Below, piece after piece: positions 48,711 to 63,200 of a DNA stretch of 64,000 bases (the stretch's first letter is position 1; each line of letters opens with the position of its first letter). A program made the position numbers and the translations under genes. Under the pieces are notes generated by a model that was not told where the DNA came from, did no database searches, and saw nothing but the letters and a program-made list of their open reading frames with translations. Source of the DNA: Dreissena polymorpha (Eukaryota > Mollusca > Bivalvia > Myida > Dreissenidae); NCBI RefSeq assembly GCF_020536995.1, contig NC_068355.1:4199764-4263763 (forward strand), written 5' to 3'.

Positions 48711-50170
48711 ATAAAAATCACAAAAAAGAAGAAACATTTCTTGAAATAAAATTGACAAACTTGAGATTTATGTTTGCAGTGCATATTCGCTCATAGATCT
48801 CTAGTATGACCTTTGTCGGGAGATGGTGATTTTCTTTCGTATAACACTCACAACATCTTTCAAACCAAAAGTCCATACTTGGTAGAACAATGCAAAGCTA
48901 CATGGCATTAGTGACTACAACACAACAATGATCCAACACTCTGCTTTTTTATGTGACTTTGAAGCACAACACTTTACAGTGATTTTATGGCTGAAAATTA
49001 GAGTCTTTTAAAGGTTGTTCCCCAATAGCAAAAAGTAAAAAATTTTGCTAAAAAACTTACCAAAATTTTGCAAAAAAAAAAGCAAAACTTTTCAAATTGC
49101 AGAGTAACTCAACAATTAGTTTACACGTATCGAGTTCATTACACTGCAATATGATTCCATAGCACTTAATAATATAAATTTTAAAAGGCAGTAAAACATG
49201 AACTAACAAACAATTGGAATACTGTTATTTACAATCATAGTATTATTGGATTACTTTCACAATTTCATTGTTAATTGCGCAAATATTCCCAATCCAAAAG
49301 GCACAGGTTGTAATATATTAAGAAAAAAAAACACACTGAATTTCAAACAATTACAAACAGAGCGTATTGGCAAAGTTTAAGGACTTCTCTTCCTATGCCA
49401 AGAAGACTTCATCCCATCCAATTCCATCTGAGTGCCTAGTACAATTTATTTTCCAACATTCTGCCAAAAGAAATTTAATCAAAAAGCATTCAAGAATGTA
49501 AACATAGAAGACTTCAGCTGCTACAAGCACCTACAGAAAGGCAAAATATGGATAAGTCAAATTTCTTATTTCATTTTAAGTCAGAGCATTGTCACAAACA
49601 AATAATACTCACAGAGTGAATCCAACTTATAAGTCTTCATTTGGGTTAATATGGGGATAAATACTGTCCTTAAAAAATGCCACCAGTGCATTGATAGGAA
49701 GCGAATAGCACTACCAGAATAAATCACCTGCTAAACATAGCCTTGGAATTGTATTGTGTCAAGTAAGTTTATTCTAAAACCCAAAAAAATTAGGGGTCAA
49801 AAAGTCGTAACACATATTAGCCAGTGAGCATATAAATGTAGAATAGTACTGGATAATTTTTTTAATTCAGAAATAATTTTTCTTATTTAAAATGTATTGG
49901 GTGTGTAATAGATTCTAGTTGGAACTTCAATAACAGCATCAAACTAGTGCATTTAAATTTTAAGCATCTGCAAGTTGGCAACAATTAATTCAATACAAAT
50001 TTTGGTCTATTCATTTGCCTCATACTATATGTATTAATGTGACAATTGAAAAATAAACCGTACTAAATAAAAACGCAATGTGATTTTAGACTTCCGTGCT
50101 GGCTGTTATCACAGTTGACAGCTAAATCGACAAATTTTACAACAAAATAAAATTTCAGCACAAAAACAAA
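48711..50170. promoter_or_regulatory. Head-to-head spacer between P450 and KAT2
   Basis: The P450 (-) and KAT2 (+) start codons are 1.66 kb apart and diverge, so both promoters must lie at least partly here, unless 5' UTR introns extend further. The sequence is AT-rich, with no TATA box that I would trust and no open frame. A fragment near 49280-49385 (ATTCCCAATCCAAAAGGCAC, AAAAAAAACACACTG) resembles the AGTGTTTTTTC element family. The patch just before KAT2 (from about 50085, GACTTCCGTGCTGGCTG) is locally less AT-rich and is the likeliest KAT2 start region. Confidence 0.4.
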
Positions 50171-53100
50171 ATGGCTGACGGAGAAGCTCACCTAAATAAT
50201 CCTGTGCAAAATGGTGTTCCTGCGGCAAAACAAACACCAACTCAAGCCAATACAACTGGAGAAATGAGCAGGCCAAATAATCTACAACGCATTGCACAGA
50301 AAAAAGCACTCGTCAGAACGTTCCCGCGACCAAAGAAACTCGAAAAACTGGCTGTTTACTCCTCGTGCAAGGTAGACAACTCTTACGGCTAACCGTATCT
50401 GTCAGTTTTATGTATTGAAAACAATTGTTTTATTACTTTAAAATGAGTTATAAAGCATGGTTAAAACTTGAAGTCTTTAAAAGTCTTTTTTACTTAAGTT
50501 AACTGTTAAAGCCCCCACCCCAACACACGTACCCAAGTACAAGGTAATTTAACTAATTGATTGAACAGCCAAGGAGGAGGGACCCTGTTAGCTATCACCA
50601 GCCAGGAACGACCCGACCTTAACTCTAACAGTAATGCAATCTGGGAAAAGATCTCCCTTAAAGGTATCAGAGACATATATAGCTCTTCCTTTTGCAAACC
50701 TCACGAGAACGATGAGGAGTCCCTCAATGATTTATGGTCAACGGTAAGAAAGATTCCCAGGAATAGCTCTCTGGATCTTGGGTGACTTCAACAGGCCCAG
50801 TATAAATTGGACAACAGAAACCATTATAGAAGGCTGCAGGCATAGGAATATCTATATCTCCCTACTGGAAAATCTATTAGACCTAAATCTCCAACAAATG
50901 GTCACTTCCCCCAAAGACCTATAGATAACATAGATTGGAAACTCGCGTCTTCACGATAGCGATATGCGATAATATCTAACGGCGGACACGGGTCACGTGA
51001 CATCGATTTTGGAGATGCCGGTGTACCTGTAGATTCTTCCCTGTTCCAGCTACTGTCGGCCATTTTGTTTTAAAGCAATCAATTATTGGCAAAGTCGGTC
51101 GCCGCAAACAGACATATTGAATATTTATTCTTATGTATTATTAATTTATCGGAATTTGAAAAAGAACAATGGATTTGTTCATTTGCGATAATTTTTGAAA
51201 AATTGAAAGGCCCAAACGATTTTTTTCAAAAACTTCTTCATTTCTCATCACAGATTGATGAAGTAAGATGGTAATGCTAGGTGAGATGTTAATCTAGGTA
51301 TGATTTATAAAAAGTAGACGAAAATAAGGCATTTCAAAGGATTTTGCCTTTGTACAATTTTATACTGTTATTTCATTCAATCATTTTCACACCTGTCGCC
51401 AAAGTGGTTTGTTTCTTTTTGAAAAACTTTTCTATTTCTCATCCCAAATTGTTGAAGTATGATTTTTATGCTAGGAGAGATGTTAATCTAAGTATAAATT
51501 ACAAAAACGTAGAAGAAAATGTTCAATTTAAAGGATTTGGCCTTATACAATGTTGGTATAATTTTAAGCTCTTTTCCTCTGTTGTACACGATTGCTGTCA
51601 AACGTGTTTTTGTTCTTTTTGATTAACTTTTTCATTTTTCATCCCAAAAAGATAAAGTCAGATTTGTATGCTTGGTGATATGTTTATCTAGGTTTGAATT
51701 AAACAAACTGGAGGAAAATGTTCATTTTAAAGGATTTTGGCCTTGTACAAAGTTGGTACAATTTTTAGCTCTTATACCCTATTGTACACACCTGTCGTCA
51801 AACGTGCTTTGGTTCATTGTGAAAACCTTTGTCATTTTTCATACAAACATAACATCTCCTTCAGTTCGCTAATTTATCCGACAATTAACACGCGCGTGAA
51901 ATGTTTGTTTTTGTTCTTTTCGCGAAATCCTAGTCCATGACACTTAGAGCTTTTATTAATTATCAATAGAAAAAAATCTTGGTTACAAACAAAACTTTAA
52001 TAACCTTTAACTCATGAATAAGATCTAAATAAAAAATAGAGAATTAAAAAATTGAAAAAATCCACAGAATCAATATTGAAATAAGACTAACTGAAACCGT
52101 TTTTGGATCGAACGATCATAGCATTTATTATACTGTAATGTTGTTTTTATCAGAGACCTAGATCTATGTGTCCACATATATCTATCCGTTTTAAAATAAT
52201 ATTATTTTATAAGGTTTTAAATGTTTGAATTAAAAATGTATACAAGAAAACTTTATCAGCAAAAGCCTTTCAAATAAATTATTCAACGTCATTCTCTCCG
52301 CGATTTGGAAATTCATATAGCGCTATTACTTCAACGATCGCGGCATTATAAATTCTTATTTTATGTTAATAGAATCGAGATTTCGTAAAAGCATAATTAC
52401 TCATGTTTCTATGAAGATTTATTTTATAAAAATCGGATCATTATTGACCAAGTTACAGCCGCCTTTCTATAGCGCCGTAACATTTTCGCATAACTTTGCT
52501 CGATAATCGTAGCCGTTGCTACTGGACACGTCGCTATCTTATCGCAATCGTGATACATAGGCTATCTTCGGACTCCTCCGATTGATTTATGGAATAAATC
52601 GTCTGCTGATCCAAAGTGTTTTTATCAGTTTCTCGACCATGTGACCCCGCCGCGAGATAGCCTGATAAGGCGCGAAGTTTCCAATCTGTGTATTCTATAG
52701 GTCTTTGCTTCCCCCACTAGAGGCAATAACACCCTAGATCTTTTCTTCACAAATATGCCCGGTCAAGTCCATAGCACCACTTCATTGCCCCCACTGGGCT
52801 CATCAGATCACGACATTGTATTTCATGAGATGAAGGTTAATAGAGGCCATCCCCTACAAACTGTCAGAGAAGTCAAAAGTTACAGGAAAGCTGATTGGTC
52901 AAGCCTCAAAAATGACTAATAAATACGCAAAATCCTTTCTAGCCTGTAATTACTCTGACCCGAACTCTGCTTGGTTGTCCTTTAAGAATGAACTTACGCG
53001 TCTAAGCTCCATCCATATGATTATCCCATCAAAACAAACTAAGGTACGTCGTGACCTGCCCTGGATAAATCCTTCCATCATACGCCAAATTAGAAAACGT

Positions 53101-56100
53101 AATCAACTGTACTCCAAACTGAAGAAGTCAACAACCAACTCGCCTGACCTACTACAAAAATTTAAAAAGCTTAGAGGCCAAATCCAAAAGCAAATAAGAA
53201 ACTCCTACTGGTTGTATTTAGACAAGGTTATTTTCTCAAATGACTCACAACCAGGGGTAAATAAGAAATTTTATTCTTTCGTCAAGTCAAATAAAACAAA
53301 AAATTGTTGAGTAGCCCCCCTCAAGAATGATGGTCAAACTTTTACGGATCCAAAGACTAAGGCAAACATATTAAACAAACAGTTTGAGTCAGTCTCTCTC
53401 GTCCACAGCCTCTAAGTCTCTCTCAGTCCTGTAAACAAATACTCACCCCACAAAATCATCCAAAGATGCAAAATATCCCTTTCACCGAGGATGGAGTACG
53501 GAAACTCCTTAAAGGTTTAAACCCCAGTAAAGCCTCAGGACCCGACCAGATATCCCCAAGGTTATTAAAGGAACTTTACCATGAAATAGCCCCTGTCCTG
53601 ACCCATATCTTAAGAATTTCTCTGAAATCAGGTATTGTCCCCAATGACTGGAAGCATGCAGTCATCGCTCCCGTGTACAAGAAGGGCCCTAAATGTAAAC
53701 CCTACAAACTACAGACCTATTTCCCTAACCTGTATTGCCTCTAAGCTTATGGAGCACCTACTAGTCTCAAATATCATGTCTTTTTATGTTGAACATCATA
53801 TATTAAGTCCATTCCAACACGGTTTCAGGTCAAAACACAGCTGTGAAACCCAGCTCATTAGTTTTTCCCAGGAAGTCTATGACAATCTAGAACAAGGTCA
53901 ACAAAATGATATCATAGTTATGGACTTCAGCAAAGCTTTTGATAAAGTCGATCATCACAAACTTCTCCTAAAATTACATAGACTAGGCATAAACACCGAG
54001 ACCATTAGTTGGATCAGGTCATTCCTTTACGGGCGAACCCAGCAGGTTGTTGTCGAGGGCCATAACTCTGACAACCTCCCCGTCTTATCTGGCGTCCCTC
54101 AAGGCTCGGTCCTCGGACCTTGCCTATTCTCATACATAAACGACCTCCCTGACAGTGTTAAGAGCAAGGTAAGACTCTTCGCAGATGATACCATAGTTTA
54201 TCTTACAGTTAAATCGACCCAAGATGCACAAACCCTCCAAAATGATCTCTATAATCTTAAAAAATGGGAATCCGATTGGTCCATGGAATTTAACCCCGAC
54301 AAATGTGAAATTCTTAGAATCAGCCGCAAGAAACATCCTGTCCTTTTTCCATACAAACTTCATGGCATAGAACTTAAGACCACAGAGGCTGCAAAATATT
54401 TAGGTGTCACCATAAGTAACGACCTGTCATGGACCAGCAATTCACTCAGATTCATCAAAAGAAATATCAAAACTTCAAATAAAAAGGTTAAAGAGACTGC
54501 CTACAAAACTTATGTAAGGCCACAGTTAGAATACTGCTCCACTGTTTGGCATCCTTGGCAAAAATATCTAATCTACAAACCGAACAAGTCAAAAGATTAG
54601 CTGCCAGGTATGTCTGTAATGACTACAATTACACCAGTAGTGTCTCCCAAATGCTAAATAATCTCCAATGGCGACTTTAGAACAGCGTCGAAACATCAGT
54701 AATGTCATCCTATTATACAAAATCCAAAATAATCTTGTGTTGGTTGACCATCACCACCTAACACCCACCAGAAATCTGAACTACCTGGTACCATACTCAA
54801 GGACACAGTATCACTCCAATTCATTTTTCCCACGTAGTATTCGTCTGTGGAATGGCCTGCCTGTGTCCCTACAAGCTAGTCCCACTTTAGGTATCTACAT
54901 GTACTGGGCAGCTGCATCCTTTCCACCAGTTCTAAGTCTACTCTGATTTTAACCTTTTATCTTAGTCTTGTAGCTTCTTTTATCTTTTTATCTGCACCTA
55001 GTTAATTGCACTTAACATACTATTAGCAGCTATTTTCTGACAACGCGCCTGCTTCTGATAATTGCTGAAATAGGGGAAAAAGTATACTATTTTAAGGGGG
55101 TAATTGGGCCGAATCTGGCCCCAAAAACGGCCAAACGAGGGCCCTGACTAGGAATAATGGGATCCTGCATTGGTTATAAAACGCCTTATCCTTCACCATA
55201 AGGCGTAAACTCCATTAGTAATTTTTATGCTTCGTCCGTCCGTCCGTGTGTCCGTCCGTGCACAGTTTTTGTCCGGACTATTTCTCAGCAACTAATGACC
55301 GGAATTCAATGAAACATTATGGGATGCTTCACTACCAAGAGGAGATGTGCATGTTATCAGCGGGTTCTTGTCGGATGTTTTTTCACAGAGTTATGGCCCT
55401 TTGAAATTTTCCATAAAGGCGTAATAAAAAAATTGTTTGTTTCCGGTGGCCCGACCCTACCTTATTTTTGCCGCCGGTCCTAATCTTTTTTGAGCCCAAA
55501 ATTTGAAAAAAATCAGGCAGCGTATTTTTCGGCAATGCTCAATTAACTTGTCTACGTTATCTGCATATTATTTGTATTGTTATTGAAGCGCACATGGTAG
55601 CTGGCCAATCAACAGTGAGTTTGCTCACACATAATATTGGGTCATTCATGCGCAGACACTTTACACTTGGAATACACAGTCAGTTGATCTTGTCGTCTGC
55701 CAACAATATAGCAGCTGATGGCAAACGTCGTATTTAAAGATTAACAAATCAAAAGAAGCGTACCAATAAATAAATTATTTCTAAGCTGATTACTTAACAC
55801 CTTTCTCCCGACTATCGATCTGAATTAAAGGATGATAATTAAATAATTAGTTCTATTTCAACGATGTTACACCTTTCTGCTGATTATCGTTTGAAATTAA
55901 AAGGTGATAATTGAGTTGTTTTTTACCCACAAAAAATGACGGTTTTCTTGTCTGTTTTATTTTAGTTATCAGTTTGCTTGTAATGACATGTTTACTTGTA
56001 ATTTTGCAGGTTGAAAGTTGTAAATGCAATGGCTGGAAGAACCCCAATCCCCCACCTACCCCGCCTAGAGTGGACGTCTCACAACCCCTGGCCAACCTGA

Positions 56101-59100
56101 CAGATCCTTGTCGTAGCTGCTCTCACACTCTAGGTCAGTCTCACAGTCATGCCTTCAAGCCTTTCTCTGCTAAAAAAAACAAACTTGTTTGATTAGATTC
56201 CTGATATAATAAAGTTTGTTTTATTATTCAGGGCTTTTTCAATTGTTCATTCAGCCACTAACTCCCATTTTGGAGAACAAGCATCCTTATAGCTGATATT
56301 TTTTGGAAATTTATTCCCAGTAGGACAGAAAGTGACAAATTCATTACTTTTCCATCTATTAACTTTTACTGGACCTTATGTTATTTAACTGGCCAATAGA
56401 GAAAGTATTCTAGGGACGTTGTGTGGCCCTGGCTTAGACAGCAATCAGACAATAGTGACATTGTGTGGCCCTGGCTTAGACAGCAATCAGACAACCTGGC
56501 TTAAACAGCAATCAGACAACCTGGCTTAGACAGCAATGGCCCTGGCTTAAACAGCAATCAGACAACCTATGGCAGAAGGGAAATGAACAAACTGGTTAAG
56601 AGCACTTTTCAGAGATTTTAAATAAAAAAAATTAAAGATTGGTTGCTAGGAGAGAAATCTTTTACATGCTACATCTTAAAGAAAGGAAACAGCACGGTTA
56701 ATTACAACTTATGGGATTTTTTTTATCAAACTTGTTTTTTGCAAAACGCAGGTTTCTGCATCATCAGCAATGATTCATGTTAATATCAGTTTCACAGTTT
56801 GTTAGTTTTGCCTTTTACAGATGCCCATGTTTCTCATCTGGAGGACACAGATGCTGATGAGTTGGATCGGCTGTTGCGTATTGTCGTTGATGTGGAGAAT
56901 CTCTTTATGTGTGTGCACAAAGAGGAGGATGCTGAAACCAAACAAGTCTACTTTTATCTGTTTAAGGTGTGAACTTCTGTTGAGATGGGAACATTGTCAA
57001 GAATTGTATTACGAATATACCAGTGTTTTTTCGGGAATGGAAATAAGTGTTGTAGTTGTTTTGCTTATAAATGTTTCAAAATTTAGAATAATAGAGTATT
57101 CATTACTGAATTTTGTAAGATTCAACCTATAAAGCTGGATTGGAGATGAACTGAATGTTGAGATCTAAAAAATATATATATATATAATTTTATTTTATTT
57201 GAAACCTTCAAAGGGGAATTTTAAGATTCCATTTGGGAAAAATATATACTTTTTTCCATTGGGAATTGGACCGTTTACTGGCCCAAAATTTGAAAGAAAA
57301 AACACTGTATACTATTGGCTGTTGGCCTATTATAGAAACCAACAATAGCATATTTTGTTTTTACATCAACCATTTTACTTATTTTTAATTAAGGAAAGAA
57401 AAGATCTGTCAATGAATTATGAAATCTTCATTCAAGGATGTTAACTCTCCTAAATGAGATACATGTATCTTAATGTTATGCATTTGTTACGCATGTGATG
57501 TTTTTTTCTCAATTTACGGGTAGTCCTTGTTAACAAACATCCCAGTATATAAACATTGTAAATGTATGTAAAAATATAACTAAAAACAGTCATATTGTTA
57601 ACAATATTTTTACGTTGACTTCATGTCAAATTGTTGTGAGATCAGTTATTAATGCAATATATTTCAGCTTTTACGAAAATGCATACTCAACATGAGCAAT
57701 CCCACAATAGAAGGTCCACTAGGAAGCCCGCCATTTGAAAAGCCTAGCATTGCCAAGGTTTGTAACCGCCATGTGAAAAGCCTAGCATTGCCAAGGTTTG
57801 TAACCGCCATTTGAAAAGCCTAGCATTGCCAAGGTTTGTAACCGCCATTTGAAAAGCCTAGCATTGCCAAGGTTTGTAACCACCATGTGAAAAGCCTAGC
57901 ATTGCCAAGGTTTGTAACCGCCATTTGAAAAGCCTAGCATTGCCAAGGTCTGTAACCGCCAATTGAAAAGCCTAGTATGCCAAGGTTTGTAACCGCCATG
58001 TGAAAAGCCTAGCATTGCCAAGGTTTGTAACCGCCATTTGAAAAGCCTAGCATTGTCAAGGTTTGTAACCGCCATGTGAAAAGCCTTGCATTTCCAAGGT
58101 TTGTAACCGCCATTTGAAAAGCATAACATTGCTAAGGTTTGTAACCGCCATTTGAAAAGCCTAGCATTGCCAAGGTTTGTAACCGCCATTTGAAAAGCCT
58201 AGCATTGCCAAGGTTTGTAACCGCCATTTGAAAAGCCAGGCATTACCAAGGTTTGTAACTGCCATTTGAAAAGCATAGCATTGCCAAGATTTGTACCTGC
58301 CATTTGAAAAGCCTAGCATTACCAAGGTTTGTAAGTGCCATTTGAAAAGCATAGCATTGCCAAGGTTTGTAAATGCCATTTGAAAAGCATAACATTGCCA
58401 AGGTTTGTAAATGTAAATACTTTAAAAAAAGAAATTTTGCTTTTTCTTTTAGTTTGTATTTAAACATTGTCAGTTGTAGCTGGTTTCTTGAATATAACGG
58501 GAATGAATATGCCTGTGTTAGAACTCTATTGATAAATGATACCTTTCAAGTACTCTAACAAATCTTTTGAAATTCTTTTTAGAAATTATGTCATTTGATC
58601 ACTATCTGTTTATATTCTAAATGTTATTATATGTGCTTAGCTGATAAGCTGTGAAATGAATACTTTTATTAAGCTGCCTTTTGATTTTCAACTAAAAACC
58701 AGAGATACAAGTTCCCATTTCGACAATAGATGCCTTCTCTTTGAATAGTTCTTTTCATAGACAATATAAATGCCCACCACATCTTTCAGGTGCCATAGGA
58801 TTTTGAGTCCTTGCTAATTTCCATTTACAAAAATGTTTTTATATATCAGTTCTGACTTTTAAAAGCATTCATACTAATCCATTGCCATTTTAAGGGAGTG
58901 ACCAATTTTGTGCTCTACAAGTTTGGTCACCTCGCCCAGAAGGAGTGGCAGACGATGTATGACCTTGCCAAGATGTTCCTACACTGCCTGAACCACTGGA
59001 AGCTGGAAACACCCACCAGTCGACAGCAGCATGCCGGCTCTGAAGATATAGCAACCTACAAAGTCAATTACACAAGGTGGGTGAATAAGAATGCTATCAA

Positions 59101-60173
59101 CTGCTTGAAGTGGTGTGTATATGAAAAGGCATTATATACTACCAAGGCATATCCTTTGTTTTTGCCTGCTTAAAACTTGACCGGTTTAGTGTATAATTTT
59201 CTTGTAGCAATTTTTAACTGCTTCAAGTAGCCTAAATATTGAATGAGCCATTGTTTCACATGTTTAGAATATCTATTCCAAAATCAAGTACTATTTGATT
59301 TTTTTCACTTTAAATTAATTTTTTCCCACAAACAAATTAAATTTGCTACTAAACTGTGTCCAACTGTACATAGGGTGTTTCTGTTGACATGATGTACACT
59401 CTAATGTTCAACGCATTTCTTCCAGAGGTGGTCAATATATTGTCACTCTGTAAACAGGGTGTACAAACTAATGTTTGGTTCTATTCTCTCACAGGTGGTT
59501 ATGTTATTGTCACGTGCCTGCTTTCTGTGACACCCTGCCCCGCTATGAGACTACACTGATATTCGGTCGCACGCTACTCCAGTCAGTGTTTCAAACCATG
59601 CGGCGGCAACTGTTAGAGAAGTTCAGAGCTGAGAAAGACCGCATGCCTCACGAGAAACGCACACTTGTGCTCACACACTTTCCAAGGTATGCAAAAAGAG
59701 AAACAGTTGATATTCATTATGTTCCCCTTTTTAGGAAGAAGAGGTATTTTGAATTGTACTTGTCTGCTTGCAGTGATTCATTTTGCCGTGCGTCCCGCGT
59801 GCCAGATGCACGTTTTTTTCTGGGGACGCATCATTCTCAAACATGTGCGTTTTCGGGACGCATTGTTTAAAAACTCTGATTTTCAACATCGTCAGAGTTG
59901 TACATTATACCGAGTACGATTCGTGGATATAAGCAAAACACATGCAGTGATTTTTTTTGCTTTTTTTTTGTTACAGCCTGTGCCATTTGGATTGGGAAAA
60001 TTAGCGCAATAAACCATGAAATAGGGAAAAATAGCGCGATAAACCATGAAATTGGGAAACATTATAAATATGATTATAAGAAAAGAATTAAAATTATTAG
60101 AGTATGTTTGACAGCATTTTTAACCAGGTTTTCCGAAGGAAAAAACTGGTTATTAGATTGGCGAATGCGGGCG

Positions 60174-60228
<55 letters not shown>

Positions 60229-63200
60229 GGGCTGGCTGGCGGGCGGGCGGAACAAGCTTGTCCGGGCCATAACTATGTCGTTCATTGTCAGATTTTAAAA
60301 TCATTTGGCACATTTGTTCACCATCATTGGACGGTGTGTCGCGCGAAATAATTACGTCGATATCTCCAAGGTCAAGGTCACACTTTGAGTTCAAAGGTCA
60401 AAAATGGCCATAAATGAGCTTGTCCTGGCCATAACTATGTCATTCATTGTGAGATTTTAAAATCATTTGGCACATTTGTTCACCATCATGGGACGGTGTG
60501 TCGCACGAAAGAATCACGTCAATATCTCCAATGTCAAGGTCGCCACGACTAAAAATAGATTTAAAAAAAAAAACTTACAAAAGGGGTTAATTTTGTTTGT
60601 TCATTTCAAAAGTTCAGTTTGAGTTTTCTCCCTTTATCAGATTTTTTTTCACAATGAAAACCTGGTTTTGTGACAATTTTGTCCCTTGTTATATTATAAA
60701 GTGCTAATTTAATGTGTTCTTACAATGAAGTCAATTTTAAGTTAATATCCTTCCACATGCATATTGAACTTGCAATAATCTATATAGATTCTTAAATATA
60801 CCATTTAATCATAACCTCTTTAACAGTAAGAATTTAATTCAGTATTTTTTTTATATTAAATATCATATGGTGAAAACATTAAAAAATATTTGAAAAAAAA
60901 CACTTTAGTGGTCTTGCTATGTCAATGATGTATTAAATGTAGTTAAAATAATTTTATTTTATTTCATTTCTTTACATTTCAAAATCTTGCACTTGACATC
61001 CTCCGTTCAATGCTATTTCAGTAAACTGTAAAGCGTGACAAACATAATAAAGCAGAATATGCATATGAATCTGATTATACACATATCCACTAACATATAA
61101 ATCATATCATGTTTGTCTCTTTCCATTTTCGAACGATACTCATCTTAAATGCATTAACTTTGTGAGTACCGATAGACTAACGCCAATTTCCCAACACTGA
61201 TTCCCGTGATGCACATTCACTGTGAAGATTTCTAATAAATATTTGTTGTTTTTATCTCAAACGTTGTATTTTGCGTTAATGGACACACGCATTAAATTAT
61301 TCCGTAATAACCATATGATATCCGTTGTTAATTTGAATGTTATTCATCATTTTCGCCGCTCATCGCAAATTTCTTGTTTGCTTGCCGCCATCTTGGACGT
61401 GTGTAAAAACAGGCGTTTACAATCAGGATACATCGACTATCGTCGGTATCATCCGCAATATGGAGAGAGATGTGGATAGCAACGTAAAATCATATTCGGC
61501 TAAATTCGCGAACAATATGTAAGTCAGTTGTCGTTCGGCGACGACTCGACAAGCTTGATCGGCACTCGTTTCGAAATTATTGCTAAATTACATTGTAATC
61601 TGATTGGCTTTTTTGGGAAAATTTTGTCTTGTTTTTTGGAGAATTTTAATCAAATTTTTGGGAAAAAACATAATTTTTTGCAATTGGGAAGCAGCCGAAT
61701 ATCGGCTGTAATTTTGGGCAAAAAAAATCACTGACATGTCAACACCGTTATGAAAAAGTAGAACGGAAGTCATATTACTACATTGGGAATGTAGTACGCG
61801 TATTTTGATTGGTTGAAATATATCAATTATCCAATCAGTTACGGCGTTTTATAAAAAGTTTGTTGGACGATTAATTGGCTGTCCCGGATGGTAAACAAAG
61901 AAAATGTGACCGAAAAAGGTTTTCGAAATTGATCCTCAACAATTTAAACTCACTGTGTAGATATTTATCGATAACACAGCCTCGATGTAGAGCATGTGGT
62001 TTAAATATGAAGAATAAACGGCGGAAAACACAGTTTGCGTTCGTCTGTTGTGAGCGTAGACAGTTATTATTTATATAGTAAAGCGATGTTATTATACTTT
62101 TCTGGACTAATTTAGCAGTGTTGTTTTTTCTAAAGTGACAATTAAAATTTGCAAGTTCTGAAATAAATACCATTATTTTTATACGGTACATACATAATAG
62201 TGATAAAGATCGTTCAGTATTCCGTCCTATGTTACGTAGAATGTAAGTACATATAACAACACAGACATCTGCTGTTCATACTGCAGGATGTGAGAGGGGG
62301 GTTTTCTATACAGAATAAGGTCTTGACCAAAATCATGAACAGGTTTACTGTAGGGAAACAAGACAAACTCATGAGAGTGCAGTTGTGCAATTTTGCCCGG
62401 AATGAATTTGTGGAAAAAGCTCTCCCTGTTTGGAGAAAAAACAAGGCGAGAAGGCTATACACCTTAAATACAGTATGAGGGTTGTTGCACTAAATCTGTA
62501 TTGAAGTTGTAAACCTTTTGACCAAAGGAGAAATTGTATTTTGTCACACTGTTTGAAAGGGCTAATTTTGACCAAAAAATTATAAACTCTAGTCATCCAA
62601 TTTATTAAAAGTTTAGTCAGTCCAAACTGTTAAAGATGTAAAAAGTTCTCTGTTTAAGATGTTATATGTTTCACTGTTTGTTATTAAAAGTAAAACAAAT
62701 AAAGATTTTACTTGCTATAAACCTATTTCTGTTTTGAGCTGTAAAATTTTCATAAAAGAGCCCCTGGCTAAGGCGTATCATGTTGATAGATTATTTGTAA
62801 CAAATTTACAAAGACACAATCTGGGACCCATTGTTTTCAGTTTGGACCCATTGTTTCAAAATATGCGAGTCCCAGGGACTCATTGATGTAGATTTCAAAA
62901 TGAATCACTGTGCTTGTCAGGTTGTCTGTAAGTCAGTAGGTCGCTTTGAAGACCATTTGTTTTCTTATGCTATCTTGGGAATGCTGAGAGCTACAACCAA
63001 GCACATGGGTTGAGATTTATAGATATAAGACCTCACCAAAAATTATTGATTTCACATTTATATACATATGCATGTTGAATATGGAGGCTATATATGCAGT
63101 ATACACATGTTTCACTCTATATGCAGTATACACGTGTTTCTCTCTATATTCAGTATACATGTGTTTCTCTCTATATGCAGTATACACGTGTTTCTCTCTA

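Noticed and set aside
60074-60394. Ala/Gly/Trp-rich or Ser/Gln/Pro-rich open frames
   Set aside because: They are translations of the GGCT microsatellite inside a bivalve repeat.
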